Origin: Rhodovastum sp963714255
Lineage (GTDB): Bacteria; Pseudomonadota; Alphaproteobacteria; Acetobacterales; Acetobacteraceae
DNA length: 64,000 nt
NCBI GenBank assembly: GCA_963714255.1
Contig: CAVQNU010000025.1
Location: 43,383-107,382 of the forward strand
Reading direction: 5' to 3'
The notes beneath the pieces were generated by a model. It saw nothing but the letters and a program-made list of their open reading frames with translations. It searched no databases and was not told where the DNA came from. The translations under genes were made by a program, and so were the position numbers. Of this stretch, positions 52,116 through 61,039 are shown one piece after another; positions within the stretch are counted from its first letter, which is position 1; every line of letters begins with the position of its first letter.

Positions 52116-53579
52116 TCAGGCGATCCCCCGGACCACCGGAATGTCGAGGTCGCGGATTTTCTTGCGCAGCGTGTTGCGGTTCAGCCCCAGCATGGCAGCC
52201 GCCTTGATCTGGTTTCCCCGTGTGGCAGCCAGGGTAAGCTGTATCAGCGGCCGCTCCACTTCGGCCAGCACGCGATCGTAGATGTCCGACGGCGCCATGC
52301 CGTCGCGGTGGGCGGCCAGGAACACCCTTATATGCCGCTCGACGGCGACCGACAGCGGCTCCGGCCCCACGCCAGCGGCTTGCGCCGCCGCCGCCGGCAC
52401 CGGGCCGGCCGGTTCGGCATCGGACAGTTCGGCCAGCACCGCGCCGGCGCCGATCACCTCGTCGGGGCACAGTGCCGCCAGGCGCCGCATCAGGTTTTCC
52501 AGCTCGCGCACATTGCCCGGCCAGCGATAGGCGCGCAGCGCCTCCATCGCCCCCTGGTCGAGCGACTTGGCCGGCAGCCCGTCGGCGCGCGCGCGGTCGA
52601 GGAAATGGCGGGCGAGGTCCTGGGTGTCCTCGGTGCGCTCGCGCAGCGGCGGCAGGCGGATCGGCACCACGTTCAGCCGGTAGAACAAATCCTCGCGGAA
52701 GCCGCCGGCGCGGATGGCGGCGCGCAGGTCGCGATGGGTGGCGGCGATGATGCGCACATTGGCGCGAATCGGCTGGCGGCCGCCGACGGTGGTGAACTCG
52801 CCCTCCTGCAGCACCCGCAGCAGCCGCGTCTGCGCCTCCGGCGGCATGTCGCCGATTTCGTCGAGGAACAGGGTGCCGCCGGTGGCCTGCTCGAAGCGGC
52901 CGACATTGCGGTTCATCGCCCCGGTGAAGGCGCCGCGCTCATGGCCGAACAGCTCGCTTTCGATCAGCTCGCGCGGGATCGCCGCCATGTTGATGGCGAC
53001 GAACGGGCCGCCGCGGCGGCGGCCGTAATCGTGCAGGGCGCGCGCAACCAGTTCCTTGCCGGTGCCGCTCTCGCCGTTGATCATGACGGTGAGGTCGGCG
53101 GTGGTGAGCCGGGCGATGGTGCGGTAGATTTCCTGCATGGCCGGGCTGCGGCCGATCAGCGGCAGGCGTTCCTCGGCCTCACGCGCCGGCTCGGGGGGCG
53201 CGGCCTCCGGCGCGGGGGCCGCGAGGGCGCGCGCAACCACGGCCAGCAATTCTTTCAGATCGAAGGGCTTGGGCAGATATTCGAAGGCACCGCGCTGGGC
53301 CGCCTTCACCGCCGTCATCAGCGTCGACTGGGCGCTCATGACGATCACGCGCAGATCGGGGCGCACCCGCTTGATGCGCGGAATCAGGTCCAGCCCGTTC
53401 TCGTCCGGCATGACCACGTCAGTGATCACCAGATCGCCCTCGCCGTCCTCCACCCAGCGCCAGAGCGTGGCCGCGTTGGAGGTGCTGCGCACCTGATAGC
53501 CCGAGCGTCCGAGTGCCTGGGTCAGCACGGTGCGAATGGACCGGTCGTCATCGGCAATGAGCACGGTGGGAGGGGTCAT
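52116..53579 (-). CDS. ntrC: NtrC, sigma-54-dependent response regulator
   Basis: Nitrogen response regulator, 487 residues, which activates RpoN promoters when phosphorylated by NtrB. Receiver domain with Asp54 (LVITDVVMPDENG), AAA+ domain with Walker A GESGTGKE, the sigma-54 contact loop GAFTGA (FGHERGAFTGAMNRN) and GGTLFLDEIGDMP, and a C-terminal Fis-type helix-turn-helix (AATRGNQIKAAAMLGLNRNTLRKKI). It follows ntrB by 128 nt. The glnB-glnA promoter in this window is a likely target. Confidence 0.97.
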   Translation of the reverse strand: MTPPTVLIADDDRSIRTVLTQALGRSGYQVRSTSNAATLWRWVEDGEGDLVITDVVMPDENGLDLIPRIKRVRPDLRVIVMSAQSTLMTAVKAAQRGAFEYLPKPFDLKELLAVVARALAAPAPEAAPPEPAREAEERLPLIGRSPAMQEIYRTIARLTTADLTVMINGESGTGKELVARALHDYGRRRGGPFVAINMAAIPRELIESELFGHERGAFTGAMNRNVGRFEQATGGTLFLDEIGDMPPEAQTRLLRVLQEGEFTTVGGRQPIRANVRIIAATHRDLRAAIRAGGFREDLFYRLNVVPIRLPPLRERTEDTQDLARHFLDRARADGLPAKSLDQGAMEALRAYRWPGNVRELENLMRRLAALCPDEVIGAGAVLAELSDAEPAGPVPAAAAQAAGVGPEPLSVAVERHIRVFLAAHRDGMAPSDIYDRVLAEVERPLIQLTLAATRGNQIKAAAMLGLNRNTLRKKIRDLDIPVVRGIA

Positions 53580-53707
53580 AGGCTATGAAGTCCTGGGCTG
53601 CCGGCGATCAGAGCTGTGACCGAAGGGGGTGTTTAGACGCTTATCCTTTTGATATTATGTTTTTTCTATGGATCGTGCCAGGGTTCGCGACATGATCTCC
53701 GCCTGCG

Positions 53708-54853
53708 TCAGCCAGGCCGCACGGTTTCGTCCGTCAACATCGGCAAATGCAGCCGGAATTCGGTGCGCCCGGGGCGGCTGTCCACCTCGATCAGCCCGCC
53801 ATGGTCGGACACGATCTTGGCCACCAGCGCCAGCCCGAGCCCGCTGCCCGAGGGTTTGGAGGTCACGAACGGATCGAACAGGTTGGAGCGGATGTCGTCG
53901 GGAATGCCCGGCCCGTTATCGCGCACCGCCGCCACCATCGGCAAATGCAGCCGGCGCAGGCTGCCCGGCACGGTCAGCCGCACCCCGTGCTGAAACGCGG
54001 TGACCAGGGTGATCTCGCCATTCGCCACCCCGGCGGCGGCGATCAACTCGGCGGCGTTCTTCACCAGGTTCAGCACCACCTGCACCAGCTGGTCGCGGTT
54101 GGCGTGCACCGGCGGCAGGCTGGGGTCGTAGATTTCGGTGAACCTGATGGCGGCGCCGAAGCCGCTTTGCGCCAATCGGCGCACATGCTCCATGACGCGG
54201 TGGATGTTCACAGCCCCGCGCTCGATCGGCTTCTCGCCGAACATCTCCATCCGGTCGACCAGGCCGCGGATGCGGTCGGCCTCGTCGCGGATCAGCACCG
54301 TCAGCTCGCGGTCGGCGTCGCTGACGCTGGCCTCCAGCAATTGCGCCGCCCCGCGGATGCCCGATAGCGGGTTCTTCACCTCATGCGCCAGGATCGCCGC
54401 CATGCCGGTGACGCTGCGCGCCGCACTGCGGAAATTGAGCTGGCGGTCGAGCGCGCGCGCGGCCGAGGCATCCTGCATGAGCAGCAACACCGACCCCGGC
54501 TCCTCGGTCAGCGGGGCGCCCTGCACGGTGATGCCGGTTTTGCGCAGGCGCGGGCTTTCGAAGGTCATGTCGTGGTCGGACACCGTGACATCGCCGCGGC
54601 GGACCTGGGCGATCAGCGCGAACACCGGGTTGTCGGCCGGCACCAGGTCGGTCAGGTGCATCTGGTCGAGCTGCACCGCGGAGACGCCGAGGAACTGCTC
54701 GGCGGCGTGGTTGGCGAAGGTGAACCGGTTTTCGGCGTCGAACACCACCAGCGGCACCGGCAGCGCCGACATCAGCGCCGCCGCATCCGGCGGCCGGCGC
54801 TGCGCCTTCCGCTCCCGCACGGCCACCGCGGCGCGGCGCAAGGACACCTTCAC
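53708..54853 (-). CDS. ntrB: NtrB, nitrogen sensor histidine kinase
   Basis: Cytosolic two-component kinase, 381 residues, controlled by P-II. It has an N-terminal PAS domain (LPVPLVVFDAENRFTFANHAAEQFLG), HisKA with phospho-acceptor His in AAILAHEVKNPLSGIRGAAQLLE, and an HATPase domain (NLVKNAAELIAAAG, VRDNGPGIPDDI, SGSGLGLALVAKIV). Its start overlaps the dusB stop by 4 nt (ATGA), the standard nifR3-ntrB-ntrC coupling. Confidence 0.96.
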   Translation of the reverse strand: MKVSLRRAAVAVRERKAQRRPPDAAALMSALPVPLVVFDAENRFTFANHAAEQFLGVSAVQLDQMHLTDLVPADNPVFALIAQVRRGDVTVSDHDMTFESPRLRKTGITVQGAPLTEEPGSVLLLMQDASAARALDRQLNFRSAARSVTGMAAILAHEVKNPLSGIRGAAQLLEASVSDADRELTVLIRDEADRIRGLVDRMEMFGEKPIERGAVNIHRVMEHVRRLAQSGFGAAIRFTEIYDPSLPPVHANRDQLVQVVLNLVKNAAELIAAAGVANGEITLVTAFQHGVRLTVPGSLRRLHLPMVAAVRDNGPGIPDDIRSNLFDPFVTSKPSGSGLGLALVAKIVSDHGGLIEVDSRPGRTEFRLHLPMLTDETVRPG

Positions 54854-55908
54854 GCCGCCTCCGACAGGATGGCGTCGCGGCTGACGGCGCGGGTGGCGCC
54901 GGCGGCGATCGCGCGGTCGAAGAACCGGTCGATCAGCGCCAGCACGTCGGCGACTTCGGTCAGGCGGTTGACGGCGGCGCGGAACTCGGCCGAGCCGGGC
55001 AGGCCGCGCGAGTACCAGGACAGATGCTTGCGGGCCAGCCGCAACCCGGGCTCCGTGCCGAAATGGCTCAGCATCGAATGATAATGGGTCAGAAGTATTT
55101 CCTTCTGCGCCGCCAGCGCGGGGTCGCCCGCGCGCGTGCCGGTGCGCAGGAACTGCGCCACCTGGGCGGGGAACCAGGGCCGCCCATAACAGGCGCGGCC
55201 GATCATCACCCCGTCGGCGCCGGAGCGGCGCAGCGCCTCGGCGGCGTCGTCTTCCGTCGTGATGTCGCCGTTGACGATCACCGGAATGCCAACGGCGTCC
55301 TTCACCTGGCGGACGAAATCCCAGTCGGCGCTGCCGGTATAGAACATCTGGCGGGTGCGGCCGTGCACGGTGACCATGCGAATGCCGCTCTCCTCGGCAA
55401 TGCGGGCGAGCCGGGGCGCGTTCAGGCTGGCGTGGTCCCAGCCCATGCGCATCTTCAGCGTCACCGGCGCCGAAGATGCGCGCGCGGTCGCCTGCAGGAT
55501 GGCGGCGGCGGCACGCTCGTCGCGCATCAGGGCGCTGCCGGCGCTCTGGCCCACCGCCACTTTCTTGACCGGGCAGCCGAAATTGATGTCGATAATGTCC
55601 GCCCCGCGGCCGGCTGCCATGCGCGCCGCCTCCGCCATGGCCGCCGGATCGCAGCCGGCGAGCTGGATGGCGGACGGGGCGCCGTCGAGCTCGGCCATGC
55701 GCAGGGTGTTGCGGTTTTCGCGCACCATCGCCCAGGAGGCGATCATTTCAGACACCACCAGCCCGGCGCCCAGCGCGCGGGCGAGCCGGCGGAACGGCAG
55801 GTCGGTCACGCCCGACATCGGGGCGAGAATGACCGGCGTCTCGAGCCGGACACCCACGCCCAGCTCAATCGGACGCAGGCCCGGTTGGGTCGTGTTGCTC
55901 ATGCCCAT
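54850..55908 (-). CDS. dusB: tRNA dihydrouridine synthase DusB (NifR3)
   Basis: FMN-dependent tRNA-dihydrouridine synthase, 352 residues. Blocks are VILAPMSGVTDLPFRRLARALGAGLVVSEM, IDINFGCPVKKV with the catalytic Cys context, MRMGWDHASLNAPRLARIAEESG, TVHGRTRQMFYTGSADW, and GDITTEDDAAEALRRSGADGVMIGRACYGRPW. It is the first gene of the operon with ntrB and ntrC. The start may be 55908 or the second ATG at 55902. Confidence 0.96.
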   Translation of the reverse strand: MGMSNTTQPGLRPIELGVGVRLETPVILAPMSGVTDLPFRRLARALGAGLVVSEMIASWAMVRENRNTLRMAELDGAPSAIQLAGCDPAAMAEAARMAAGRGADIIDINFGCPVKKVAVGQSAGSALMRDERAAAAILQATARASSAPVTLKMRMGWDHASLNAPRLARIAEESGIRMVTVHGRTRQMFYTGSADWDFVRQVKDAVGIPVIVNGDITTEDDAAEALRRSGADGVMIGRACYGRPWFPAQVAQFLRTGTRAGDPALAAQKEILLTHYHSMLSHFGTEPGLRLARKHLSWYSRGLPGSAEFRAAVNRLTEVADVLALIDRFFDRAIAAGATRAVSRDAILSEAA

Positions 55909-56093
55909 GATTTAGGCAAAATACGGCAACACCAGGACGAACGCAATGCGTCCGCCGCACTGCGCGTGGCCGTTGCGCCACAGGGAGCCGGGACGTAAGT
56001 CATGCCGCCAGGGTGACGACGGAGTTGTTTCCGAATCCCTGCCGGCAGCAGGCAACGTTTGCCCGCCCGGCAGATCGCGCTATGGGTGCACGC

Positions 56094-57236
56094 ATGTCAC
56101 GACCTCGTACCGCCCTGCTTCTCGTCGCCGCGGGCACCGGCAGCCGTCTCGGCGCCGAGACGCCGAAACAATATTTGTCCATCGCCGGCCAGCCGGTCAT
56201 CCGCCATGCGGTCGCCCGCCTCGCCCCCGAAGTGGACCTGATCCAACCGGTGGGCGACGCCGAGGCGATCGCTTGCTCCCTTGCAGGGCTTGCGCATCTG
56301 CCCGTGGTGGCGGGCGGCGCGACCCGCCAGGACAGCGTGCGCGCGGGGCTGGAAGCGCTGGCGCCGCACGCGCCGGAGGTGGTGCTGGTGCACGACGCCG
56401 CCCGTCCTTTCGTGCCGCCGGGTACGGTGGCGGCGCTGCTGGCGGCCCTTGAACAGGTGCCGGGCGCTATCCCGGCGGTGCCGGTGGCCGACACGCTCAA
56501 GCGCGGCAGCGCCGATCGGACCATTATCGAGACGGTGCCGCGCGCCGGCCTGTTCCGGGCACAGACCCCGCAGGCGTTTGCCTTCCCGCTGCTGCTGGCG
56601 CTGCACCGCGCCGCCCCGGCGGGCGCCACCGACGACGCCGCCATCCTGGAGGCAGCCGGCCACAAGGTCGCTCTGGTGGCCGGCGACGAAGACAACATCA
56701 AGCTGACGTACAAGGAGGACCTGGTGCGGCTGGAACGTGTGCTGCTGGGTGCGCTGATGCCGCGCGTCGGCACCGGCTATGACGTGCACGCGCTGACCGA
56801 GGGACGGAAACTGATCCTGTGCGGCGTCGAAGTGCCGCACGACCGCGGCCTCGCCGGGCATTCCGACGCCGACGTGGGCATTCACGCCCTCTGCGACGCC
56901 ATCTACGGCGCGCTCGCCGAGGGCGATATCGGCCGCCACTTCCCGCCCAGCGAGGCGAACTGGAAGGACGCCAACTCGGCGCGTTTCCTGCGCCATGCCG
57001 CCGGGCGCATCGCCGCGCGTGGCGGCCTGCTGGCCAATGCCGACGTAACGCTGGTGTGCGAGCGCCCGAAAATCACCCCGCACGCGCCGCGCATGATCGC
57101 GCGGCTGGCGGACATTCTCGGGGTGCCGCCCGGACGGATTTCCGTGAAGGCCACCACCAGCGAGAAGCTCGGCTTCACGGGAAGAATGGAGGGGATTGCC
57201 GCACAGGCGGTGGCGACGGTGCTGGTGCCGGGGTGA
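56094..57236 (+). CDS. ispDF: bifunctional IspD-IspF (MEP pathway)
   Basis: Fused enzyme of isoprenoid synthesis, 380 residues from the ATG at 56094. The N-terminal IspD part has ALLLVAAGTGSRLGAETPKQYLSIAG, VLVHDAARPFV and DDAAILEAAGHKVALVAGDEDNIKLTYKEDL. The C-terminal IspF part begins near residue 224 (RVGTGYDVHALTEGRKLILCG) and has the metal ligands GHSDADVGIHALCDAIYGAL and the end KATTSEKLGFTGRMEGIAAQAVATVL. Fusion is common in alphaproteobacteria. It is divergent from dusB and followed 3 nt later by tRNA-Pro on the opposite strand. An upstream start at 56082 is possible. Confidence 0.96.
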   Translation: MSRPRTALLLVAAGTGSRLGAETPKQYLSIAGQPVIRHAVARLAPEVDLIQPVGDAEAIACSLAGLAHLPVVAGGATRQDSVRAGLEALAPHAPEVVLVHDAARPFVPPGTVAALLAALEQVPGAIPAVPVADTLKRGSADRTIIETVPRAGLFRAQTPQAFAFPLLLALHRAAPAGATDDAAILEAAGHKVALVAGDEDNIKLTYKEDLVRLERVLLGALMPRVGTGYDVHALTEGRKLILCGVEVPHDRGLAGHSDADVGIHALCDAIYGALAEGDIGRHFPPSEANWKDANSARFLRHAAGRIAARGGLLANADVTLVCERPKITPHAPRMIARLADILGVPPGRISVKATTSEKLGFTGRMEGIAAQAVATVLVPG

Positions 57237-57239
57237 ACA

Positions 57240-57316
57240 TGGTCGGAGCGGCGGGATTCGAACCCACGACCCCCAGTCCCCCAGACTGATGCGCTACCAG
57301 GCTGCGCTACGCTCCG
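57240..57316 (-). tRNA. tRNA-Pro (GGG)
   Basis: Complete cloverleaf on the minus strand. The acceptor CGGAGCG pairs with CGCTCCG, the D stem is GCGC/GCGC, the anticodon stem TCAGT/ACTGG carries the loop CTGGGGG with anticodon GGG, and the T arm is GTGGG-TTCGAAT-CCCGC. The discriminator is A and CCA is encoded (57242-57240). It starts 3 nt after the convergent ispDF stop. Confidence 0.95.
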
Positions 57317-57348
57317 ACACGGAGGGTGCTGTAGCAGCGGCGGGGCGG

Positions 57349-57403
57349 GCAGGCAAGGGAAGGACGGCCAGGGCTCTGCTCTGGCCGTCCTTCCCTTGCC
57401 TGC
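57349..57403. repeat. core palindromic element, copy 13
   Basis: Inverted repeat with 26-nt arms (57349-57374, 57378-57403) around a TCT loop and a single mismatch. The core is GGCCAGGGC/GCTCTGGCC; the outer GCAGGCAAGGGAAGGAC is locus-specific and mirrored. It overlaps the last base of the merR stop codon, so it forms the 3' hairpin of the ihfA-merR transcript. Confidence 0.88.
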
Positions 57404-57960
57404 TACGGCAGCAACGCCCGCAACGCCTCGAGTTCGGTCAGCGTACGAACCAGCAAAGCGCGCAGCCGGTCCGCCTCGGGGTCCTTCGGACGCGCCGGCC
57501 GCGGGGTGGGCAGTTTGTCATCCGTCAGCCCCGGCATGTCCAATTGCTTGTCCTCCGCATCGGCTTGCGGCTCGGTATCGCGCTCGGCCTCGGCGGCGGC
57601 GCGCTCGTCCGGAGTGGCGGGCGGGATGTCGTCCGACAGCCGGCCGCCGCCTTCGCGCAGCAGGCGCTGCACACCTTTAATTGTATATCCCTGGATATAG
57701 AGCAGATCGGAAATCCGGCGCAGCAAAGCGATATCGTCCGGCCGGTAGTAGCGGCGGCCACCGCCGCGCTTGAGCGGCTTCACCTGGGGAAACTTGGTCT
57801 CCCAGAAGCGCAGAACGTGCTGCGGAATATGCAGTTCGTCGGCAACCTCGCTGATGGTGCGGAACGCGTTCGGCGCTTTCTTCGGCTTGGCGCGCGCCGG
57901 ATCGTGCGCACCGCCACCCTCGCCGTCATCGACAGGGCGCATGGCCACCACCGCTGTCAT
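57403..57960 (-). CDS. MerR-family transcriptional regulator
   Basis: DNA-binding regulator of 185 residues. The MerR winged helix is at about 33-105: FRTISEVADELHIPQHVLRFWETKFPQVKPLKRGGGRRYYRPDDIALLRRI, then LLYIQGYTIKGVQRLLREGG. The remaining C-terminal part is acidic and probably disordered, with a final coiled segment (LRALLVRTLTELEALRALL). No metal-binding cysteines are seen. It overlaps ihfA by 4 nt; this ihfA-merR pair is conserved across alphaproteobacteria. Targets unknown. Confidence 0.92.
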   Translation of the reverse strand: MTAVVAMRPVDDGEGGGAHDPARAKPKKAPNAFRTISEVADELHIPQHVLRFWETKFPQVKPLKRGGGRRYYRPDDIALLRRISDLLYIQGYTIKGVQRLLREGGGRLSDDIPPATPDERAAAEAERDTEPQADAEDKQLDMPGLTDDKLPTPRPARPKDPEADRLRALLVRTLTELEALRALLP

Positions 57961-58274
57961 TCATCATCTCCGCCAGCCTCGGGCGGCGTGGTGTGGTTCA
58001 CATGCGCCTTCAGCACCTGGCTCGGACGGAACACCAGAACCCGGCGCGGCAGGATCGGCACCTCGACGCCGGTCTTCGGGTTGCGGCCGATCCGCCGCCC
58101 CTTCTGGCGCACAGAAAACGTTCCGAACCCGCTGATCTTGACGGATTCCCCCGCCTCAAGCGCAGTGGACATCCGCTCCAGCACGAGTTCCAGGAGGTCG
58201 GCCAATTCGTTTCGCGACAAACCGACCTGGGTGTAGATGCTCTCGGCGAGCTGGGCGCGCGTGACGGTGTTCAT
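57957..58274 (-). CDS. ihfA: integration host factor alpha subunit
   Basis: DNA-bending nucleoid protein of the HU/IHF family, 105 residues. It has the dimerisation helices (VTRAQLAESIYTQVGLSRNELADLLELVLERMSTAL), the core VKISGFGTFSVRQKGRRIGRNPKTGVEVPI with the DNA-intercalating Pro in the arm, and RRVLVFRPSQVLKAHV. IHF assists sigma-54 promoters such as the one before glnB. It follows fabH by 114 nt and overlaps merR by 4 nt. Confidence 0.95.
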   Translation of the reverse strand: MNTVTRAQLAESIYTQVGLSRNELADLLELVLERMSTALEAGESVKISGFGTFSVRQKGRRIGRNPKTGVEVPILPRRVLVFRPSQVLKAHVNHTTPPEAGGDDE

Positions 58275-58388
58275 GCCACAACGCTAGAAAGACTGGAGCA
58301 ACTCGTCAATAAAGGTTCGAAGATCAAGCGCTTGGAGCGGCTCTTCCGAACCCGCCAGGGAGCTGCCCTGAACCAGGCTCCCCGGCCA

Positions 58389-59489
58389 TTACAGACGTAC
58401 CAGCGCCGATCCCCAGGTCAGCCCGCCGCCGAGCGCCTCCATCAGCACCAACTGTCCGCGCCGGATACGGCCGTCGCCATAGGCCTCGGCCAGGGCCAGC
58501 GGGATCGAGGCGGCCGAGGTGTTGGCGTGGCGGTCGACGGTCAGCACCACGCGGTCCGCCGGCAGGCCGAGCTTGCGGCCAACGCCGTCGATGATGCGGG
58601 CGTTCGCCTGGTGCGGCACCAGCCAGTCCACGTCTGCGGCGGTGAGCCCGTTGGCCGCCAGCGCTTCCGAAACCGCGTCGGACAGGCGCGTGACGGCGTG
58701 GCGGAATACTTCGCGGCCGTTCATCACCAGATGGCCGGGCCGGTCGGGGCGGCCGGTCGCGCCATCGACATACAGGATATCGCCCAGCTTGCCGTCGCTG
58801 TGCAGATGGGTCGACAGAATGCCGGCCGCCGCTGAGTCTGCAGCACCTGTCTGCGGCGCCGCAGCGGCGCGCAGGAACACCGCGCCGGCGCCGTCGCCGA
58901 ACAGCACGCAGGTGCCGCGGTCCTGCCAGTTCAGCAGGCGGGAGAAAACCTCCGCGCCGATCACCAGCACGCCGCGCACCTGGCCGGACCGCACCAGGGC
59001 ATCGGCCATCGACAGGGCGTAGATGAAGCCGCTGCACGCCGCCGAGAGGTCGAACGCAAATCCGCCCGCACCCAGCTCGGCCTGCACCCGCACCGCGGTG
59101 GCCGGAAATACCTGATCGGGGGTGGAGGTGCCGAGCAGGATGGCATCGACTTCGGACGCGTCCGCCCCGGCATCGGCCAGGGCGGCCCGGGCGGCGACGG
59201 TCGCCATGAAGGCACAGGTTTCGTGCGGGGCGGCCAGATGGCGCTGGCGGATGCCGGTGCGCTCGCGAATCCAGGCATCCGAGGTTTCGACCCGTCCGGC
59301 CAGCGCGTCGTTGCTCACCACGTCCTGCGGCAGGTAGGCGCCGATGCCCGCCAGCAGGGATCGCGTCAGGGCTGGCTGCGTCCGGCCCGCATGTCCGGCC
59401 GCCAGCCGCTCGCCCTCAGCGGGCAGCCGCGATGCGTGGCCCGTCGTCGCCGGGGGTGGGGCTGGAGGCTGCGCTGCCTGCTGGTCCAT
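58389..59489 (-). CDS. fabH: 3-oxoacyl-ACP synthase III
   Basis: KAS III starts fatty-acid synthesis by joining acetyl-CoA to malonyl-ACP. From the ATG at 59489 it has 366 residues, about 40 more than usual, because a Pro/Ala/Gly-rich leader precedes TRSLLAGIGAYLPQDVVSN. Catalytic residues are Cys (DLSAACSGFIYAL), His (VPHQANARI) and Asn (DRHANTSAASIPLAL). The leader overlaps the 3' end of plsX by 74 nt. No better in-frame start with a Shine-Dalgarno was found nearer the catalytic domain, so the leader may be real. Confidence 0.94.
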   Translation of the reverse strand: MDQQAAQPPAPPPATTGHASRLPAEGERLAAGHAGRTQPALTRSLLAGIGAYLPQDVVSNDALAGRVETSDAWIRERTGIRQRHLAAPHETCAFMATVAARAALADAGADASEVDAILLGTSTPDQVFPATAVRVQAELGAGGFAFDLSAACSGFIYALSMADALVRSGQVRGVLVIGAEVFSRLLNWQDRGTCVLFGDGAGAVFLRAAAAPQTGAADSAAAGILSTHLHSDGKLGDILYVDGATGRPDRPGHLVMNGREVFRHAVTRLSDAVSEALAANGLTAADVDWLVPHQANARIIDGVGRKLGLPADRVVLTVDRHANTSAASIPLALAEAYGDGRIRRGQLVLMEALGGGLTWGSALVRL

Positions 59490-60582
59490 TCTGGGGTCCC
59501 GATTCCGCCGGCCCGTTGCGGGCCTGGCCGTTTTGCCGCGCCAGCCCCGGGAGTTGCGGGCCGATCCGGCCGAGCCCCTCGCGGATGCGGTCGTTGAAAT
59601 GATGCACGACCATGTCCATGGCCACGTCGACCGCGTGCGCAAAGCCGGGGCCATCGGTGCCACCGTGCGATTTTACCGCAACACCGTTCAGCCCGACCAT
59701 GACGGCGCCGTTGTAGCGCCGCGGGTCCACCAGCTCGCGCAGGCGTTCCAGCTCCGAGCGCGCCAGCAGATAGCCCAGCTTGGCCGACAGCGAGGCGGTG
59801 AACGCCTGGCGCAGCAGCTGCAGTACCAGCTTGGCGGTGCCCTCGGTGGTCTTCAGCGCGACATTGCCGGTAAATCCGTCGGTGACGATGATGTCGGTGG
59901 TGCCGGCGGCGATGTCGTGACCTTCGACGAAGCCTTGGAACTGCGGACCAAGCGGGCTTTCGCGCAGCAGGTCGGCGGCGGCGCGGATGCGGTCGTCGCC
60001 CTTCAGCTCCTCGGAGCCGACGTTCAACAGGCCGATCGTCGGCGCCGTCAGGCCGAGCACGGTGCGGGCGAACACGTCGCCCATGACGGCGAACTCGACC
60101 AGGTTGCGGGTGTCGCACACGACATTGGCGCCGAGGTCGAGCATCACCACGTCGCCGCGCACCGAGGGGGTGATCGCCGCCATCGCCGGGCGGTCGATGC
60201 CGGGCATGGTCTTGATGACGATCTTGGCCAGCGCCAGCAGCGCACCGGTATTGCCGGCCGAAATCACGCCGGACGCCTCGCCTTTGGCAACCGCGTCGAT
60301 CGCCACGCGCATCGAGGCGTTGCGCATGCGCAGCGCCGCGGTGGGCTTGAGGTCGCTGCTAATGGTGTCGGGCGCATGGCGAACCGTGCAGGCGGCGGCG
60401 GCACGGGTGTACCGCGCCAGCAGCGGCGCCAGCCTGGCCTCGTCGCCCACCAGCAGAAAGCGGGCCGCGGGGTGACGTTCGGCGGCGATGTCGATGCCCT
60501 GCACCACGATCGCGGGCGCCTTGTCGCCGCCCATCGCATCCACCGCCAGGGTGAACGGGACCGCGGCGGCGGGTTCGGTCAT
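59416..60582 (-). CDS. plsX: phosphate acyltransferase PlsX
   Basis: Peripheral membrane enzyme converting acyl-ACP to acyl-phosphate for phospholipid synthesis, 388 residues. Blocks are LAVDAMGGDKAPAIVVQGIDIAAERHP, ASMRVAIDAVAKGEASGVISAGNTGALLALA, LDLGANVVCDTRNLVEFAVMG, and GFTGNVALKTTEGTAKLVLQLL. The body ends near GLGRIGPQLPGLARQNGQ; the last 40 or so residues are low-complexity Gly/Pro/Asn and encoded in the overlap with fabH. It lies 90 nt after rpmF, the standard order. Confidence 0.95.
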   Translation of the reverse strand: MTEPAAAVPFTLAVDAMGGDKAPAIVVQGIDIAAERHPAARFLLVGDEARLAPLLARYTRAAAACTVRHAPDTISSDLKPTAALRMRNASMRVAIDAVAKGEASGVISAGNTGALLALAKIVIKTMPGIDRPAMAAITPSVRGDVVMLDLGANVVCDTRNLVEFAVMGDVFARTVLGLTAPTIGLLNVGSEELKGDDRIRAAADLLRESPLGPQFQGFVEGHDIAAGTTDIIVTDGFTGNVALKTTEGTAKLVLQLLRQAFTASLSAKLGYLLARSELERLRELVDPRRYNGAVMVGLNGVAVKSHGGTDGPGFAHAVDVAMDMVVHHFNDRIREGLGRIGPQLPGLARQNGQARNGPAESGPQNGPAGSAASSPTPGDDGPRIAAAR

Positions 60583-60673
60583 CGCCAGGCCCCCTGTCGC
60601 GATCGACGCCGAGGCAATGCGGCCGGAAAACCCGCGACGGCCATGGCCTGATCCTGCACCGGACTGCGCCCGC

Positions 60674-60877
60674 TCAGGCCCGGACGGCGGCCTTCAGGGC
60701 ATCGCCCGCGGCCACCACTTCGCGCCCATCGTAATGGCCGCAATGGCTGCACACATGGTGCGGGCGCTTCAGCTCGCCGCAATTGGGGCATTCGGCATGC
60801 GCCTCGGCCGGCAGGGCCTCGTGGCTGCGGCGCATGCCGCGACGCGACGGCGAGGTCTTTCGCTTCGGAACAGCCAT
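60674..60877 (-). CDS. rpmF: 50S ribosomal protein L32
   Basis: Small ribosomal protein of 67 residues. The N-terminus MAVPKRKTSPSRRGMRRSHEAL and the zinc ribbon CPNC...CSHCGHYDGREV are canonical for zinc-binding bL32. It lies between yceD and plsX, the conserved rpmF-plsX-fabH arrangement. Confidence 0.97.
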   Translation of the reverse strand: MAVPKRKTSPSRRGMRRSHEALPAEAHAECPNCGELKRPHHVCSHCGHYDGREVVAAGDALKAAVRA

Positions 60878-61039
60878 GGGACGATGCCCCTCCGGATTTG
60901 TGTGATGCCCCGGGCTGGCCTGCGTGCGGATGTCCGCAGGGCCGTCGGGACGCGATCACATGTAATGGCAACAGCGCGAGGCGCGCCGTCTAGCAGAGGG
61001 CACCCCCCCCCGCAAGCAGCGCCATGCATGGGACCCATC

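Noticed and set aside
61003..61011. Run of nine C upstream of rpmF as a phase-variation tract
   Set aside because: It is outside any reading frame and not at a promoter position that I could recognise.
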